Notes: a model not told the origin generated them from the sequence alone. 64,000 nt of DNA from G963663615 sp963663615 (GCA_963663615.1 OY760517.1:1860001-1924000), one strand, 5' to 3'. Numbered from the stretch's first letter, positions 36,824 to 46,460 are shown. Numbers and translations are program-made.

Positions 36824-38200
36824 ATGAATAAACTTTATAAATTATTAAGCGTTGTACTGTTAGCTCTTCTAATATTTGGTTGTGAGGACAGAAATGATCT
36901 TGCAGATCCATCAGCACCTTCAACAGGTGAAGCTGATTTTACAACTTATGTTTCAATTGGTAACAGTCTTACCGCTGGATACCAAAACAATTCGCTATAT
37001 CAGGAAGTACAGGAATTTTCGTATCCTAACCTAATAGCTGGTCAGGTTATGACCGACTTTGTACAGCCTTTAATTAGTGACCCGGGTATTGCTCCTGGTA
37101 AGCTTGAAGTTGAAAGTCTTGTTTTTACAAATGGTTCTATTACCGGTGCTAATTTTTCAGCAAGAACTGATAATGGTGAAACTTTAAATAGCTCTTATGA
37201 AAAACCATTTAATAATCTTGGTATTCCTGGTGCTGTTTTGGGTGATATGCTCGATAATACTGACTTTGCTGTAAAAGCTTCGGCAAGACAAAATCCTTAT
37301 TTTGTTGCTGTTCTGAGAAATGCGGCATTTGGTTCTACAGTTGTTGAACAGGTTGCAAATCAGACTCCAACATTTATTACTTGCTGGATTGGTAATAACG
37401 ATGTATTAGGTTATGCTACTTCTGGTGGAGTTCGTGGTTCGGATGCTACTGGTATGTTGCCAACTGAAGAAACCAGATTTTCAAGTTATTATGCTGCTTT
37501 AGGTATGGCATTAAATGCTACTGGTGCAAAAGTTGCGGTTGCTAATATTCCGAATGTTACAGTTCTACCTTATTTCATGACAGTTGGTCCGAGTACTGCA
37601 CTTAATCTGGCTGCTTATCTTGGTGGTGAAGATAATGTTGCTCTATATTATCAGAAACAAGGTGAAACAACTGCTACAAGTTCAGCTTCTTATTCAGATT
37701 TGCTTGCTGGCAGGGTACTTCTTACCCTAAGCGGTAGTGAATATGCTGCGTATATTGGTGATAAGACTGGTGCATATTATACTGCCAAAGGTGTTGCACC
37801 ACCTGCCGGTATTGTAACTACTGCTCCATTTGGATTAGACCCTCAGAATCCATGGCCACATGAATATACATTGGACCCTGATGAAATTCGAATTGCTAAT
37901 GATGCAACTTCCAGTTTTAATGGAACCATAGCTAATGTTGCCTCTACTTATGACTTTGCTGTTGTTGATATAAATTCAGAATTTCAATCAATTGCTGCTG
38001 GTGGGAAAGAGTATAATGGTGTTACTTTTACAACTCGTTTCTTATCTGGTTACCTTTTTAGTCTTGATGGAGTTCATCCAACAAGCCAGGGTGCTGGTAT
38101 TATTGCTAATCAATTTATTAAAGCAATCAATACAAAATGGAATGCAAATATTCCGGAAATTAATGTTGCCAGCTTGCCTTCAAGCATACCAATGAAATAA
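36824..38200 (+). CDS. SGNH/GDSL-family hydrolase lipoprotein
   Basis: A 458-residue lipoprotein (signal VVLLALLIFGCED, lipobox FGC). It has the four SGNH blocks: serine block IGNSLTAGYQN (GNSL instead of GDSL), Gly block LGIPGAVLGDML, Asn block WIGNNDVLGY and DGVHPTSQG with the catalytic His. So it should be an esterase, acyl hydrolase or deacetylase on the cell surface. It lies 18 nt after the FadL-like gene, which suggests joint action on lipids. A strong terminator follows 7 nt after the stop. Confidence 0.85.
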   Translation: MNKLYKLLSVVLLALLIFGCEDRNDLADPSAPSTGEADFTTYVSIGNSLTAGYQNNSLYQEVQEFSYPNLIAGQVMTDFVQPLISDPGIAPGKLEVESLVFTNGSITGANFSARTDNGETLNSSYEKPFNNLGIPGAVLGDMLDNTDFAVKASARQNPYFVAVLRNAAFGSTVVEQVANQTPTFITCWIGNNDVLGYATSGGVRGSDATGMLPTEETRFSSYYAALGMALNATGAKVAVANIPNVTVLPYFMTVGPSTALNLAAYLGGEDNVALYYQKQGETTATSSASYSDLLAGRVLLTLSGSEYAAYIGDKTGAYYTAKGVAPPAGIVTTAPFGLDPQNPWPHEYTLDPDEIRIANDATSSFNGTIANVASTYDFAVVDINSEFQSIAAGGKEYNGVTFTTRFLSGYLFSLDGVHPTSQGAGIIANQFIKAINTKWNANIPEINVASLPSSIPMK

Positions 38201-38206
38201 ATTTTA

Positions 38207-38232
38207 AAAGATTCCCTTCGGGGAATCTTTTT
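38207..38232 (+). terminator. Strong intrinsic terminator after the SGNH gene
   Basis: AAAGATTCCC (38207-38216), TTCG loop, GGGAATCTTT (38221-38230) followed by more T's: a perfect 10-bp stem with a stable UUCG tetraloop. It ends the porin-lipoprotein operon. Confidence 0.92.
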
Positions 38233-38314
38233 ATCCTCAAATTCATCTTTCCCTTCTTTATAAAAATCCGTACATTTACTTATAAATAAAGTTTAATAAA
38301 CATTTGAAATAACT

Positions 38315-38758
38315 ATGACAATAAGATCATTACTATCTCTTGTATTATTATTAACAATATTTTATGGTTGTTCTGCTTCAAAGGATGATTCCACAAAAGA
38401 CGATGAAGTTTACGTTTTTGATGACATGGATCAATTTAACGATGAGAATAAAAATTCTCAGCTAAAAAAGCAGGAGCCAGAACCAGTTGATACTATTAAA
38501 ACACCAAAAATAAAGTATAATTATATTATACAACTGGGTGCATTTACTACAAGTGCCAGAGCTGAACAGTTTGTAACGAAAAATGCAAAGAAAACGAACT
38601 ACCCGATGATGACAATCTTTGATGACAATCTTAATTATTATCTGGTACAGCTACCTGTATTTCAAGAAAGAGAACAAGCCGATAGAGTTTTAAGGACTCT
38701 AATCGAGAACAATGAATTTAATGACAGTTTTATAAAATCTATACCGGTAAAAGAATGA
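38315..38758 (+). CDS. SPOR-domain lipoprotein
   Basis: A 147-residue lipoprotein (lipobox FYGCSAS) with a charged linker of about 45 residues and a C-terminal SPOR domain (YIIQLGAFTTSARAEQFV, NYYLVQLPVFQEREQADRVL). SPOR domains bind denuded glycan strands of peptidoglycan at division sites. Its stop overlaps the next gene by 4 nt, so it is coupled to the NlpC/P60-like protein. No divisome partner was identified. Confidence 0.82.
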   Translation: MTIRSLLSLVLLLTIFYGCSASKDDSTKDDEVYVFDDMDQFNDENKNSQLKKQEPEPVDTIKTPKIKYNYIIQLGAFTTSARAEQFVTKNAKKTNYPMMTIFDDNLNYYLVQLPVFQEREQADRVLRTLIENNEFNDSFIKSIPVKE

Positions 38759-41358
38759 TTAACAAACCAATATTCCTGTTTTTTATACTATTTTTCCTAA
38801 GTTCTTTAATATTTTCACAAGTTGATACTCTTGTTTCAATTGAGTATAGTAACCTTAATTCGCAACCAAGAGTTGAAAATGATGGTATTTATTTCCTTTC
38901 TTCAATTGAATATCAAAAAAGCAATTTAACACTTAACACATTAAATAAGTACAAAATGAGCTTTGACTTATTAAGTGAAAGTAAAAGTTTTTATTCGGAA
39001 TATTCTGAACAAATGAATACTCGTAGAAGAATTAAAACCGCTGAAGTTTATAATGGCAACAATTCTGAAACTATTTCTATAACAGGTACAAAAAGTGAGA
39101 TTAATGTTTTGGTTAAAGATAACAACATTACTATCACCAGTTTAAGACCTCTATTAAATAATAGTTTTAGTTTACCTCAAGATATTGACTATGCTGATTT
39201 TGTTGGTGTATCTTCTGATAATAACTTTTATTTTATTACTGAGGTTATTACACGTACTTCGCCACTTGACTGTAAACGATTTATCGATATCTTTTCTTCA
39301 AATGGTAAATTATTGAATCAGTTTGAAATACCTAACAGAAAGTATTTTGAACTTCCGGATGATTTAGTACTTAATGACAATGGAAATATTGTACAGATAG
39401 TTAGTGACGAACAAGCAATTCATGTAATTGAATATAAAAATTCTATCCAGTATAAAAATAACAAAAATATTGAAAGCACTTTTGGTGGAACACTTCATTA
39501 TAATTTGTTAACTGGAAAACAAACCGAACCTGTTACGTTTGCAATGCCAGAAAGTAAAGCATCAAGTCGCTTTACTGCATTAAAGCGTGGTGAAAGTTAT
39601 GTGTATCATCAGTATTATTGTACTGCAAAAAACATATCAAAAAATAATGTTACTGCTCCTGATGGTGACGTTGTTAGAACTCCAGGATGGCTTGTTGAAG
39701 GCTGGAATGCTGGTGTTCCTTACAAATGGGGTGGTTTCCATACCTTGAATTTTTTTGATACTGCATTGCGTGCTGGTTATTATGCTGGCGACATAAATAC
39801 TGCTGGTGTAACCAGTTATGCAACCGGTGTTGATTGCTCCGGTTTTGTAAGTAAATGCTGGCAGTTATCCAGTCATTATGCAACCAGTATGATGCCGAGT
39901 ATATCAACTCAATATACTTACTGGTCTGATCTTAGACCTGGAGATGCAATACTTAGACAGGGACATGTTAGATTATTTACAGGTCATATGTCGAACGGTG
40001 AAATGAGAGTAGTTGAATCTACATCACGTCATTGGGATGTAACATACTGGAGTTTTGCTCCTAGTGAATTACTCGAATATGATCCGGTTTATTACAATAA
40101 TATGTCTTATGATATAAACGTTGATGAGCCAAAAATAATTGAATGCAAGTTTGTAACTGAGGATAGTTTATATGTAAAATGGAAAAGTAATACTGAGGGT
40201 TTATCTCATTTCAATCTATATGCTTCTCATGACCTTACCTCCTGGAATACAATTGAATTTGATTCCGATACAAATTTTGTAACTTTACCATATAATCAAA
40301 AATATGGATTTTTCAGACTTACATCTTTTGATTATAACTATCAGGAATCAGAAAGTTTTCAATCAAATGTAGTTGCTTGCGGGAAAGGGGATGCTGGTTA
40401 TACAGTAGCTCTTGTTGACGGATTTGACAGAAAAAATAATTCAGCAAGTTTTCAGGCGTCAAATCATAACTTTCTTCAAAGATATGGAAAATATTTCTCG
40501 GACAAAGGTGTTCAGTTCTATTCAATACATTCAAGTCAGTTAAATGAATCAAATAATGCTACTGACGCAATATTTTGGATTGTTGGAGATCAAAGTACAG
40601 GTATCGGTTCTCTCAATGATGCTAATCAAAGCTTTTTAAGAAATTATCTTGACTCAGGTAACTCATTATTTATTTGTGGTAGTGAAATAGGTTGGGACTT
40701 ATACGAACGTGGTAGTGATACTGATAAGGATTTTTATAATAACTACCTGAAAGCAAACTTTGAAGGTGATAATGCAAGCTCAAATATTGCTAAAGGTGTT
40801 GGTTCCTTGTTTAGTGGTATCAAACTAAATTTCGGACAGTTTTATATTGAAGATTATCCTGATAAAATATCTCCATACGGAAATAGTGAATTATGTTTTA
40901 ACTATTCAACCAATTATGGTGCTGGTGTAATTTTTGAAGGAACATTTGGAAACGGAACAGAAAATGGAAAACTACTTTATCTGGCATTCCCACTTGAAAC
41001 TGCAGCAGATGATGAAATGTTTACTGAAACATTGAACAAAACCAGTCTCTTTTTCCAGGATAGTTTAACAAGTGTAAAAGAAGATTTAGGCGAACAGAAT
41101 TTTACCCTATATCAGAATTATCCCAATCCTTTTAATCCGTCAACAACTTTAAGTTTCTATTTGGAGCAGGGAAGCAAGGTTAATATTTCAGTTTATAATC
41201 TTCTTGGCGAAAATGTTGCAACAATTTATAACAATTATCTAAATGCTGGTAATCATAAATTTAAATTTAATGCTACGGGAATATCATCGGGGATTTATCT
41301 TGCAAAATTCTCAATAAATGATAAATTGTTTACACAAAAAATTTGCTTAATTAAATAG
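38755..41358 (+). CDS. Secreted NlpC/P60-like protein with type IX-style sorting domain
   Basis: 867 residues. A signal peptide (PIFLFFILFFLSSLIFSQ), a beta-rich N-terminal part, then a NlpC/P60-type segment: PYKWGG, GVDCSGFVSKCW (C361) and RPGDAILRQGHVRLFTG (H404). Then an FN3-like domain, a Rossmann-like domain (VALVDGFDRKNN, IFWIVGDQSTG, SLFICGSEIGWDL), and a C-terminal sorting domain (YQNYPNPFNPSTTLSFYLE) for outer-membrane export. So it is probably secreted or surface-bound. The substrate, peptide or peptidoglycan, is open; the identity of the third catalytic residue is not clear. Confidence 0.8.
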   Translation: MINKPIFLFFILFFLSSLIFSQVDTLVSIEYSNLNSQPRVENDGIYFLSSIEYQKSNLTLNTLNKYKMSFDLLSESKSFYSEYSEQMNTRRRIKTAEVYNGNNSETISITGTKSEINVLVKDNNITITSLRPLLNNSFSLPQDIDYADFVGVSSDNNFYFITEVITRTSPLDCKRFIDIFSSNGKLLNQFEIPNRKYFELPDDLVLNDNGNIVQIVSDEQAIHVIEYKNSIQYKNNKNIESTFGGTLHYNLLTGKQTEPVTFAMPESKASSRFTALKRGESYVYHQYYCTAKNISKNNVTAPDGDVVRTPGWLVEGWNAGVPYKWGGFHTLNFFDTALRAGYYAGDINTAGVTSYATGVDCSGFVSKCWQLSSHYATSMMPSISTQYTYWSDLRPGDAILRQGHVRLFTGHMSNGEMRVVESTSRHWDVTYWSFAPSELLEYDPVYYNNMSYDINVDEPKIIECKFVTEDSLYVKWKSNTEGLSHFNLYASHDLTSWNTIEFDSDTNFVTLPYNQKYGFFRLTSFDYNYQESESFQSNVVACGKGDAGYTVALVDGFDRKNNSASFQASNHNFLQRYGKYFSDKGVQFYSIHSSQLNESNNATDAIFWIVGDQSTGIGSLNDANQSFLRNYLDSGNSLFICGSEIGWDLYERGSDTDKDFYNNYLKANFEGDNASSNIAKGVGSLFSGIKLNFGQFYIEDYPDKISPYGNSELCFNYSTNYGAGVIFEGTFGNGTENGKLLYLAFPLETAADDEMFTETLNKTSLFFQDSLTSVKEDLGEQNFTLYQNYPNPFNPSTTLSFYLEQGSKVNISVYNLLGENVATIYNNYLNAGNHKFKFNATGISSGIYLAKFSINDKLFTQKICLIK

Positions 41359-41368
41359 GGGTTTACTC

Positions 41369-41803
41369 TTGGCTTTTAGTTTAAATAAAATAATGCTTAT
41401 CGGAAATTTGGGACAAGATGCTGAGATTTCCTTTACACCCAATAATGTATCTGTTTGTAAATTTTCGGTTGCAACAACGCACCGCTACAAAGGGAAAGAT
41501 GGAAATTGGGTTGATGAAACAACATGGCATAATGTAGTTAGTTTTAATCTATCAGAATTTATGCAGGAGCAGCTCAAGAAAGGCAAAAAGTTTTACGTTG
41601 AAGGAAGGCTTTCAAAAAGAGAATACACTGATCGTGAAAATGTGAAAAGATATTTCACTGAAGTTTTTGCAGAAAAACTTATTCCACTTGACGGTCGTGA
41701 AAGTTCTACATATTCACCTGGTGGTGCTCCTTCACAAGGCTCTCAAGGTATGACTCGTGAACCAATTGACAATCATACTGAAGATGACGATCTTCCATTT
41801 TAA
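41369..41803 (+). CDS. ssb: Single-stranded DNA-binding protein
   Basis: A 144-residue SSB with the OB-fold (NKIMLIGNLGQDAEISFTP, VDETTWHNVVSFN, KKFYVEGRLSKREYTD) and the acidic C-terminal tip DDDLPF that docks repair and replication partners. The start is TTG 41369, 10 nt after the previous stop. The region before the tip is Ser/Gly-rich. It is a single copy here, with no rpsF or rpsR neighbour. Confidence 0.96.
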   Translation: MAFSLNKIMLIGNLGQDAEISFTPNNVSVCKFSVATTHRYKGKDGNWVDETTWHNVVSFNLSEFMQEQLKKGKKFYVEGRLSKREYTDRENVKRYFTEVFAEKLIPLDGRESSTYSPGGAPSQGSQGMTREPIDNHTEDDDLPF

Positions 41804-41838
41804 CTGACATGTTGAACAATAGAGGTTTGTAAACATTT

Positions 41839-43122
41839 TTGGAGACTGACTGGTATTATCGTTTTTTTCTGTTGATGCTTTTCTTATTGTTATCTGCTTT
41901 TTTTTCAGGATCAGAAGTAGCACTTTTTTCTATTGATAAAAAAACACTCAGAGAGCTTAAATTAAAAAGCTCTCTGCTAAGTAAATATATTGTTGACCTA
42001 CTTGAAAACCAGAGAAAACTATTAGTTACAATTCTTCTTGGTAACACTGTATTTAATGTTGGCTCATCAATAATTGCTGTTTCTATTGCTGTCGATTTGG
42101 CAAACCAATTTTCTATATCTTTAGACCTGCTTTTACTGCTTCAGGTAGTAGTATTAACAATTCTTGTGTTAATATTTGGAGAGATCGTTCCAAAAGTATG
42201 GGCTAGCAAAAGTCCACTCAAGTTTTCTTATATAGTTTCATTCCCATTATATTGGGCTACTGTTTTGGTTTATCCGGTATCAAAAATACTTACTGACTCA
42301 CTAAAAGTGTTAGTAAGTATCATAAAACTTGATAATAATAAAACAGCAATTCATACTTCCGAAATAAAGGATTTAGCTGAACTTGGAGTTGAAAGAGGTA
42401 CTATTGAGGAAGAAGAGCAGGAACTTATTCACGGTCTGGTGTCATTTAAAAGCATTACAGTTCGTGAAATTATGACCCCTCGAGTTGATATTACATCTGT
42501 TAGCAAGGACACTTCCTTTAGTGAATTAATGGAAATAATAACTGAAAGTGGTCATAGCAGAATTCCTCTTTACGACGAACAGCTTGATAATATTATTGGT
42601 ATTATTTATGCAAAAGATTTACTTCCTTTTATTGGTGATAATAAAGAATCACAAAAAATGGATTTGCATTCAATATCTAGAAAAGCCTATTTTGTTCCCG
42701 AGACAAAACTTATTAGTGATCTTATGCATGAGTTTCAGGAGAAAAACATTCATTTGGGTATTGTAGTTGATGAGTATGGAGGTACATCTGGTTTAGTTTC
42801 GCTTGAGGATATTCTAGAGGAAATTGTTGGTGAAATAAGAGACGAATACGATAAAGAAGAAAATGAAATTGTAAAACTTAATGATAGTTCTTATATGGTG
42901 CTTGGCAAAGTACCTATTGATGAAATAAATGAATTGCTGGAAGATGATTTCTCTTCCGATAATGATGATTACGATACTGTAGGCGGTTTATTGTTTAATC
43001 TTTCAGGCACAATTCCCGAAGTTGAATATTCAGTTGAATATTCGGGATATAGATTTACTGTTAAAGAAATTGACAATAAACGCATCAATAAAATTCTTAT
43101 TGAAAAATCAGGGAAACCGTAA
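41839..43122 (+). CDS. CNNM/CorC-family membrane protein with CBS domains
   Basis: A 427-residue protein of the HlyC/CorC family: an N-terminal DUF21/CNNM domain with about four hydrophobic segments (LLLSAFFSGSEVALFSID, TILLGNTVFNVGSSIIAVSI), two CBS domains (REIMTPRVDITSV, HLGIVVDEYGGTSGLVSLE) and a C-terminal CorC domain (LGKVPIDEINELLEDDF). Such proteins are linked to Mg2+ homeostasis. The start is TTG 41839; AGAGG lies 13 nt upstream, so the exact start is not certain. Confidence 0.88.
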   Translation: METDWYYRFFLLMLFLLLSAFFSGSEVALFSIDKKTLRELKLKSSLLSKYIVDLLENQRKLLVTILLGNTVFNVGSSIIAVSIAVDLANQFSISLDLLLLLQVVVLTILVLIFGEIVPKVWASKSPLKFSYIVSFPLYWATVLVYPVSKILTDSLKVLVSIIKLDNNKTAIHTSEIKDLAELGVERGTIEEEEQELIHGLVSFKSITVREIMTPRVDITSVSKDTSFSELMEIITESGHSRIPLYDEQLDNIIGIIYAKDLLPFIGDNKESQKMDLHSISRKAYFVPETKLISDLMHEFQEKNIHLGIVVDEYGGTSGLVSLEDILEEIVGEIRDEYDKEENEIVKLNDSSYMVLGKVPIDEINELLEDDFSSDNDDYDTVGGLLFNLSGTIPEVEYSVEYSGYRFTVKEIDNKRINKILIEKSGKP

Positions 43123-43124
43123 CA

Positions 43125-43490
43125 ATGTTCAGAACTATTGGTTGTATCATTAAGCTTGTTATACTTCTTATTGTTTTACTTGCCGCCGCTGTATTTGTTG
43201 TTAGCGAATACTGGGATGAAATTGTTCAGGAAGTGAAAGACAAGGTAGAACTAACCATTGAGGAACAAATACATAAAGAAGTTGCTCAGGTTAAAGATAG
43301 TTTTACCAAGGAAAAATTCTTCAATATTCTTGAAACTAAGATCTATGAATTGAAGAATACTGACAATTTTAATTTTGAAGAGTCTCTTTCAAAAATCAAA
43401 AACGAAGTAAGTAAGATTACCAAAGATAAGCTCATCAGTAAAGATGAGCTTAATAATTTTACGGAGAAACTGAAGAGTTATGGGAAATAG
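43125..43490 (+). CDS. Small membrane-anchored coiled-coil protein
   Basis: A 121-residue protein not recognised from any family. One N-terminal transmembrane helix (KLVILLIVLLAAAVFVV) is followed by about 90 residues of charged, heptad-like helix, so a membrane-tethered coiled coil is likely. It starts 2 nt after the CNNM gene and overlaps the MCE gene by 11 nt, so it is co-translated with it and might be a periplasmic partner. Confidence 0.6.
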   Translation: MFRTIGCIIKLVILLIVLLAAAVFVVSEYWDEIVQEVKDKVELTIEEQIHKEVAQVKDSFTKEKFFNILETKIYELKNTDNFNFEESLSKIKNEVSKITKDKLISKDELNNFTEKLKSYGK

Positions 43491-44388
43491 CAGAAGCACA
43501 GAAGCTAAAGTTGGCTTTACTGTATTTGTTGGACTAATGCTTATTGTATTTGTTTTGGCTTGGGCAAAGAATGTAGATTTGACTTCTAAACGTGTTGAAT
43601 TCAATATAAACTTTGATAATATTGCTGGTCTTGAGCTTGGTGATGCTGTAACAATTAACGGACTAAGAAAAGGATATGTTGAGAATATTCGTTCTGAACA
43701 CGATAGAGTTATTGTTACAGTTACTATGGAAGACGATATTGATCTTCGTGAAGATGCTACTTTTTCCATAATGATGCTTGACCTTATGGGTGGCAAAAAA
43801 ATTGAGGTGACGCCCGGTTCTTCATCTGTTCCACTTGATTATGCTACTCTTCAGCAAGGAAAGTTTTCTGGTGATATTTCTTCTGCAATGGTAATGCTAA
43901 GTAGTGTCCAGAATGATCTTGTTGATGTAATTAAAGATGTTAAATATGCACTTTCTGAAATTAACACAAAGTTACTTAATTCATCACTTCCTGAAGATAT
44001 TAAAGCTACGGCAGGCAATTTCCGAAATATTTCGGCAAAGCTTGATGTTATGCTTGACGAGAATAGAAAAGGAATTTCAGAACTTATTAAAAGTGGTAAT
44101 TCATTAGTTAATACAGCTGAAACTGTATTAAATGAGAATAAGGATAAGATACCACAAATTACTAATAAAATTGAATCTCTTCTTAATGAAACAAAATCGT
44201 TGATTACTGAAATTAATTCAGTGGTTAAGGAAACAAAAAGTGGCGATAATAATCTCGGCAAATTGTTATATGATAAAGAAATGGTAGTTAACCTTAAACA
44301 AACAGTTGATAAACTTAATGTAATCACAGAGATACTTCTAAAACAATTACAAGAAGACGGGTTAAAAGTAGATGCGTACATTTTTTAG
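43480..44388 (+). CDS. MlaD-type MCE protein
   Basis: A 302-residue protein: one N-terminal membrane helix (VGFTVFVGLMLIVFVLAWA), the MCE domain (VEFNINFDNIAGLELGDAVTINGLRKGYV) and a long helical tail. MCE proteins form hexameric rings that carry lipids between membranes; here the tail could form a helical bundle or needle. The permease MlaE and ATPase MlaF are not adjacent. It overlaps the coiled-coil protein upstream and ggt downstream (17 nt). Confidence 0.82.
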   Translation: MGNSRSTEAKVGFTVFVGLMLIVFVLAWAKNVDLTSKRVEFNINFDNIAGLELGDAVTINGLRKGYVENIRSEHDRVIVTVTMEDDIDLREDATFSIMMLDLMGGKKIEVTPGSSSVPLDYATLQQGKFSGDISSAMVMLSSVQNDLVDVIKDVKYALSEINTKLLNSSLPEDIKATAGNFRNISAKLDVMLDENRKGISELIKSGNSLVNTAETVLNENKDKIPQITNKIESLLNETKSLITEINSVVKETKSGDNNLGKLLYDKEMVVNLKQTVDKLNVITEILLKQLQEDGLKVDAYIF

Positions 44389-46042
44389 TATTTTATTATC
44401 ATTAGTATTTTTTTCTGGTCTGTTAGCACAAACAAACGGTTTGGTAGAAGCGAAGCATGGCATGGTTGTATCTGCAAGTGATATAGCTTCTGATGTAGGA
44501 GTTGAAATACTTAAAGAAGGTGGTAATGCTGTTGATGCTGCCGTAGCAACCGGATTTGCCCTTGCGGTTACATTTCCCTCCGCTGGTAATTTGGGTGGTG
44601 GTGGTTTTATGGTTATTCGTTTTCCTGATGGTACAACCACAACTATCGATTATAGAGAAAAAGCTCCGTTATCTGCTGATAGGGATATGTTCCTTGATGA
44701 TAATGGCAAGTTTAATCTTGAAAAAAGCACGACCGGTACTTTGTCTTCAGGGGTTCCAGGTTCAGTAGCAGGATTATTATATGTTCTTGATAAATATGGC
44801 ACGCTTCCACTTGATAAAATTATTGCACCTGCAATAAAACTTGCTGAGGATGGTTTTATCCTCAAAAAAGAATTAGTAAACTCTATCAATAATCATTTTG
44901 ATGAGTTTGTTAATATCCCATCCTCAAAAAAGATTTTTACAGATAACGGAAACAAACTTCCCAATAATTTTAAGCTAATCCAGACTGATCTTTCAGAAAC
45001 TCTTAAACTCATATTACAATTTGGTTATGATGGCTTTTATAAAGGGAAAACAGCCGAATTGATAGTTAAGCAAAACAAAAACGATGGCGGCATAATAACT
45101 CTTGAGGATTTACAAAGTTACCAACCTGTTGAAAGAGAACCTGTTGCAGGAATTTATAAAGATTACAAAATAATAAGTATGGGACCTCCATCTTCGGGAG
45201 GTATAGCATTGATTCAAACTCTCAATCTTCTTGAAGAAATAGCAGACCCCGATATTAAAAAAGAATACTACAACAAGCTTATTTATTCGTTGAAATATGC
45301 ATATACCGATAGATCGAAACATCTTGGTGATAAAGATTATTACGATGTTCCAGTTAACTGGTTGATCTCAAAGAAATATGCAAAATATGTGGTTGATAAT
45401 ATTTTATTTACAAAATCACCTTCCGAAAACTATGTACCTGGTAACCCAAAAGATTTAATGGAAAGTGAAGAAACTACACATTATTCTGTTGTTGATAAAA
45501 ATGGAATGTGTGTTAGTACAACAACTACAATTAATTCATCTTATGGTAATAAGGTGGTGGTTGATGGAGCAGGATTTCTGTTAAATAATGAAATGGATGA
45601 TTTTTCAGCCAAACCGGGTGAAGCAAATCAATTTGGATTGATTGGTGGCGAAGCTAATTCAATTCAGCCTGGTAAAAGAATGCTTAGTTCCATGACACCA
45701 ACTATTGTAGAGAAAGATGGTAAACCGTTTATTATTATTGGTTCACCAGGTGGTTCTACAATTATTACAACCGTTCTACAGGTTATACTAAATGTAGTTG
45801 ATTTTGATATGAACATCTATGATGCTATTGCATATAGAAGATTGCATCATCAGGCATTTCCAAATAGAATTGATTTTGAAAAAGATTATAAAGACTCAGA
45901 TTTATTACAATATCTTGGCACAAAAGGTCATGAACTTGGCAGGCAAAGAGTACTTGGAAGAGCACAAGGTATTGTAATTAAGGATTCGGTATATACTGGT
46001 GCAACTGATCCTAGAAGTTACGGTAAAGCCTCGGGGTATTAA
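44372..46042 (+). CDS. ggt: Gamma-glutamyltransferase
   Basis: A 556-residue secreted enzyme (signal FFSILLSLVFFSGLLAQ) that cleaves glutathione and other gamma-glutamyl compounds and self-cleaves into two chains. The autoprocessing and catalytic threonine is in EETTHYSVVDKNG, with the downstream STTTTINSSYGNKVVV and the GSPGGSTIITTVLQ loop. All family landmarks are present. It overlaps the MCE gene by 17 nt and acpS starts 2 nt after it, so it is part of a polycistronic unit. Confidence 0.95.
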   Translation: MRTFFSILLSLVFFSGLLAQTNGLVEAKHGMVVSASDIASDVGVEILKEGGNAVDAAVATGFALAVTFPSAGNLGGGGFMVIRFPDGTTTTIDYREKAPLSADRDMFLDDNGKFNLEKSTTGTLSSGVPGSVAGLLYVLDKYGTLPLDKIIAPAIKLAEDGFILKKELVNSINNHFDEFVNIPSSKKIFTDNGNKLPNNFKLIQTDLSETLKLILQFGYDGFYKGKTAELIVKQNKNDGGIITLEDLQSYQPVEREPVAGIYKDYKIISMGPPSSGGIALIQTLNLLEEIADPDIKKEYYNKLIYSLKYAYTDRSKHLGDKDYYDVPVNWLISKKYAKYVVDNILFTKSPSENYVPGNPKDLMESEETTHYSVVDKNGMCVSTTTTINSSYGNKVVVDGAGFLLNNEMDDFSAKPGEANQFGLIGGEANSIQPGKRMLSSMTPTIVEKDGKPFIIIGSPGGSTIITTVLQVILNVVDFDMNIYDAIAYRRLHHQAFPNRIDFEKDYKDSDLLQYLGTKGHELGRQRVLGRAQGIVIKDSVYTGATDPRSYGKASGY

Positions 46043-46044
46043 TT

Positions 46045-46422
46045 ATGGTTTATGGTATTGGAACAGATATAGTCGAGATTGACCGAATAGCCAACAGTAT
46101 CAATAAATTTGGTGACAAGTTTCTGAATAAGATATTTACTGAATTGGAAAGGGAATATTGCCTTTCTAAAAAGAATAGTGCTCAACATTTTGCTGCCAGA
46201 TTTGCTGCAAAAGAAGCAGTATTTAAAGCTTTAGCCTCACAATATAGTGAAATTTATAGCTGGCAGGATATTGAAGTTTATAACGAGCCTTCTGGTCTAC
46301 CAAAAGTAAAATTATATGGCGAGTTGGCAAATGTTGTTAGCATAGATAAATCACTCCAAATTTCAATGAGTCATTCAAAAAATTACGCCACATGCTTTGC
46401 AATTCTGTTTAAGAATTGCTAG
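46045..46422 (+). CDS. acpS: Holo-[acyl-carrier-protein] synthase
   Basis: A 125-residue enzyme that moves the phosphopantetheine arm from CoA to acyl carrier protein. The metal/CoA motif GIGTDIVEIDRI and the second motif AARFAAKEAVFKAL are intact, followed by SMSHSKNYATCFAI. It starts 2 nt after ggt, with only the operon context. A perfect 10-bp inverted repeat (46461-46489) lies after its stop. Confidence 0.95.
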   Translation: MVYGIGTDIVEIDRIANSINKFGDKFLNKIFTELEREYCLSKKNSAQHFAARFAAKEAVFKALASQYSEIYSWQDIEVYNEPSGLPKVKLYGELANVVSIDKSLQISMSHSKNYATCFAILFKNC

Positions 46423-46460
46423 CACCTAATTTATAACTGGATTTAACAAAACTAATTTAA

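Noticed and set aside
43389..43796. Antisense ORF over the coiled-coil and MCE genes
   Set aside because: Its codon use is an echo of the two real genes on the other strand, with no recognisable domain.
43851..44381. 176-residue antisense ORF within the MCE gene
   Set aside because: Opposite to a conserved MCE gene; no start signal, no known domain.
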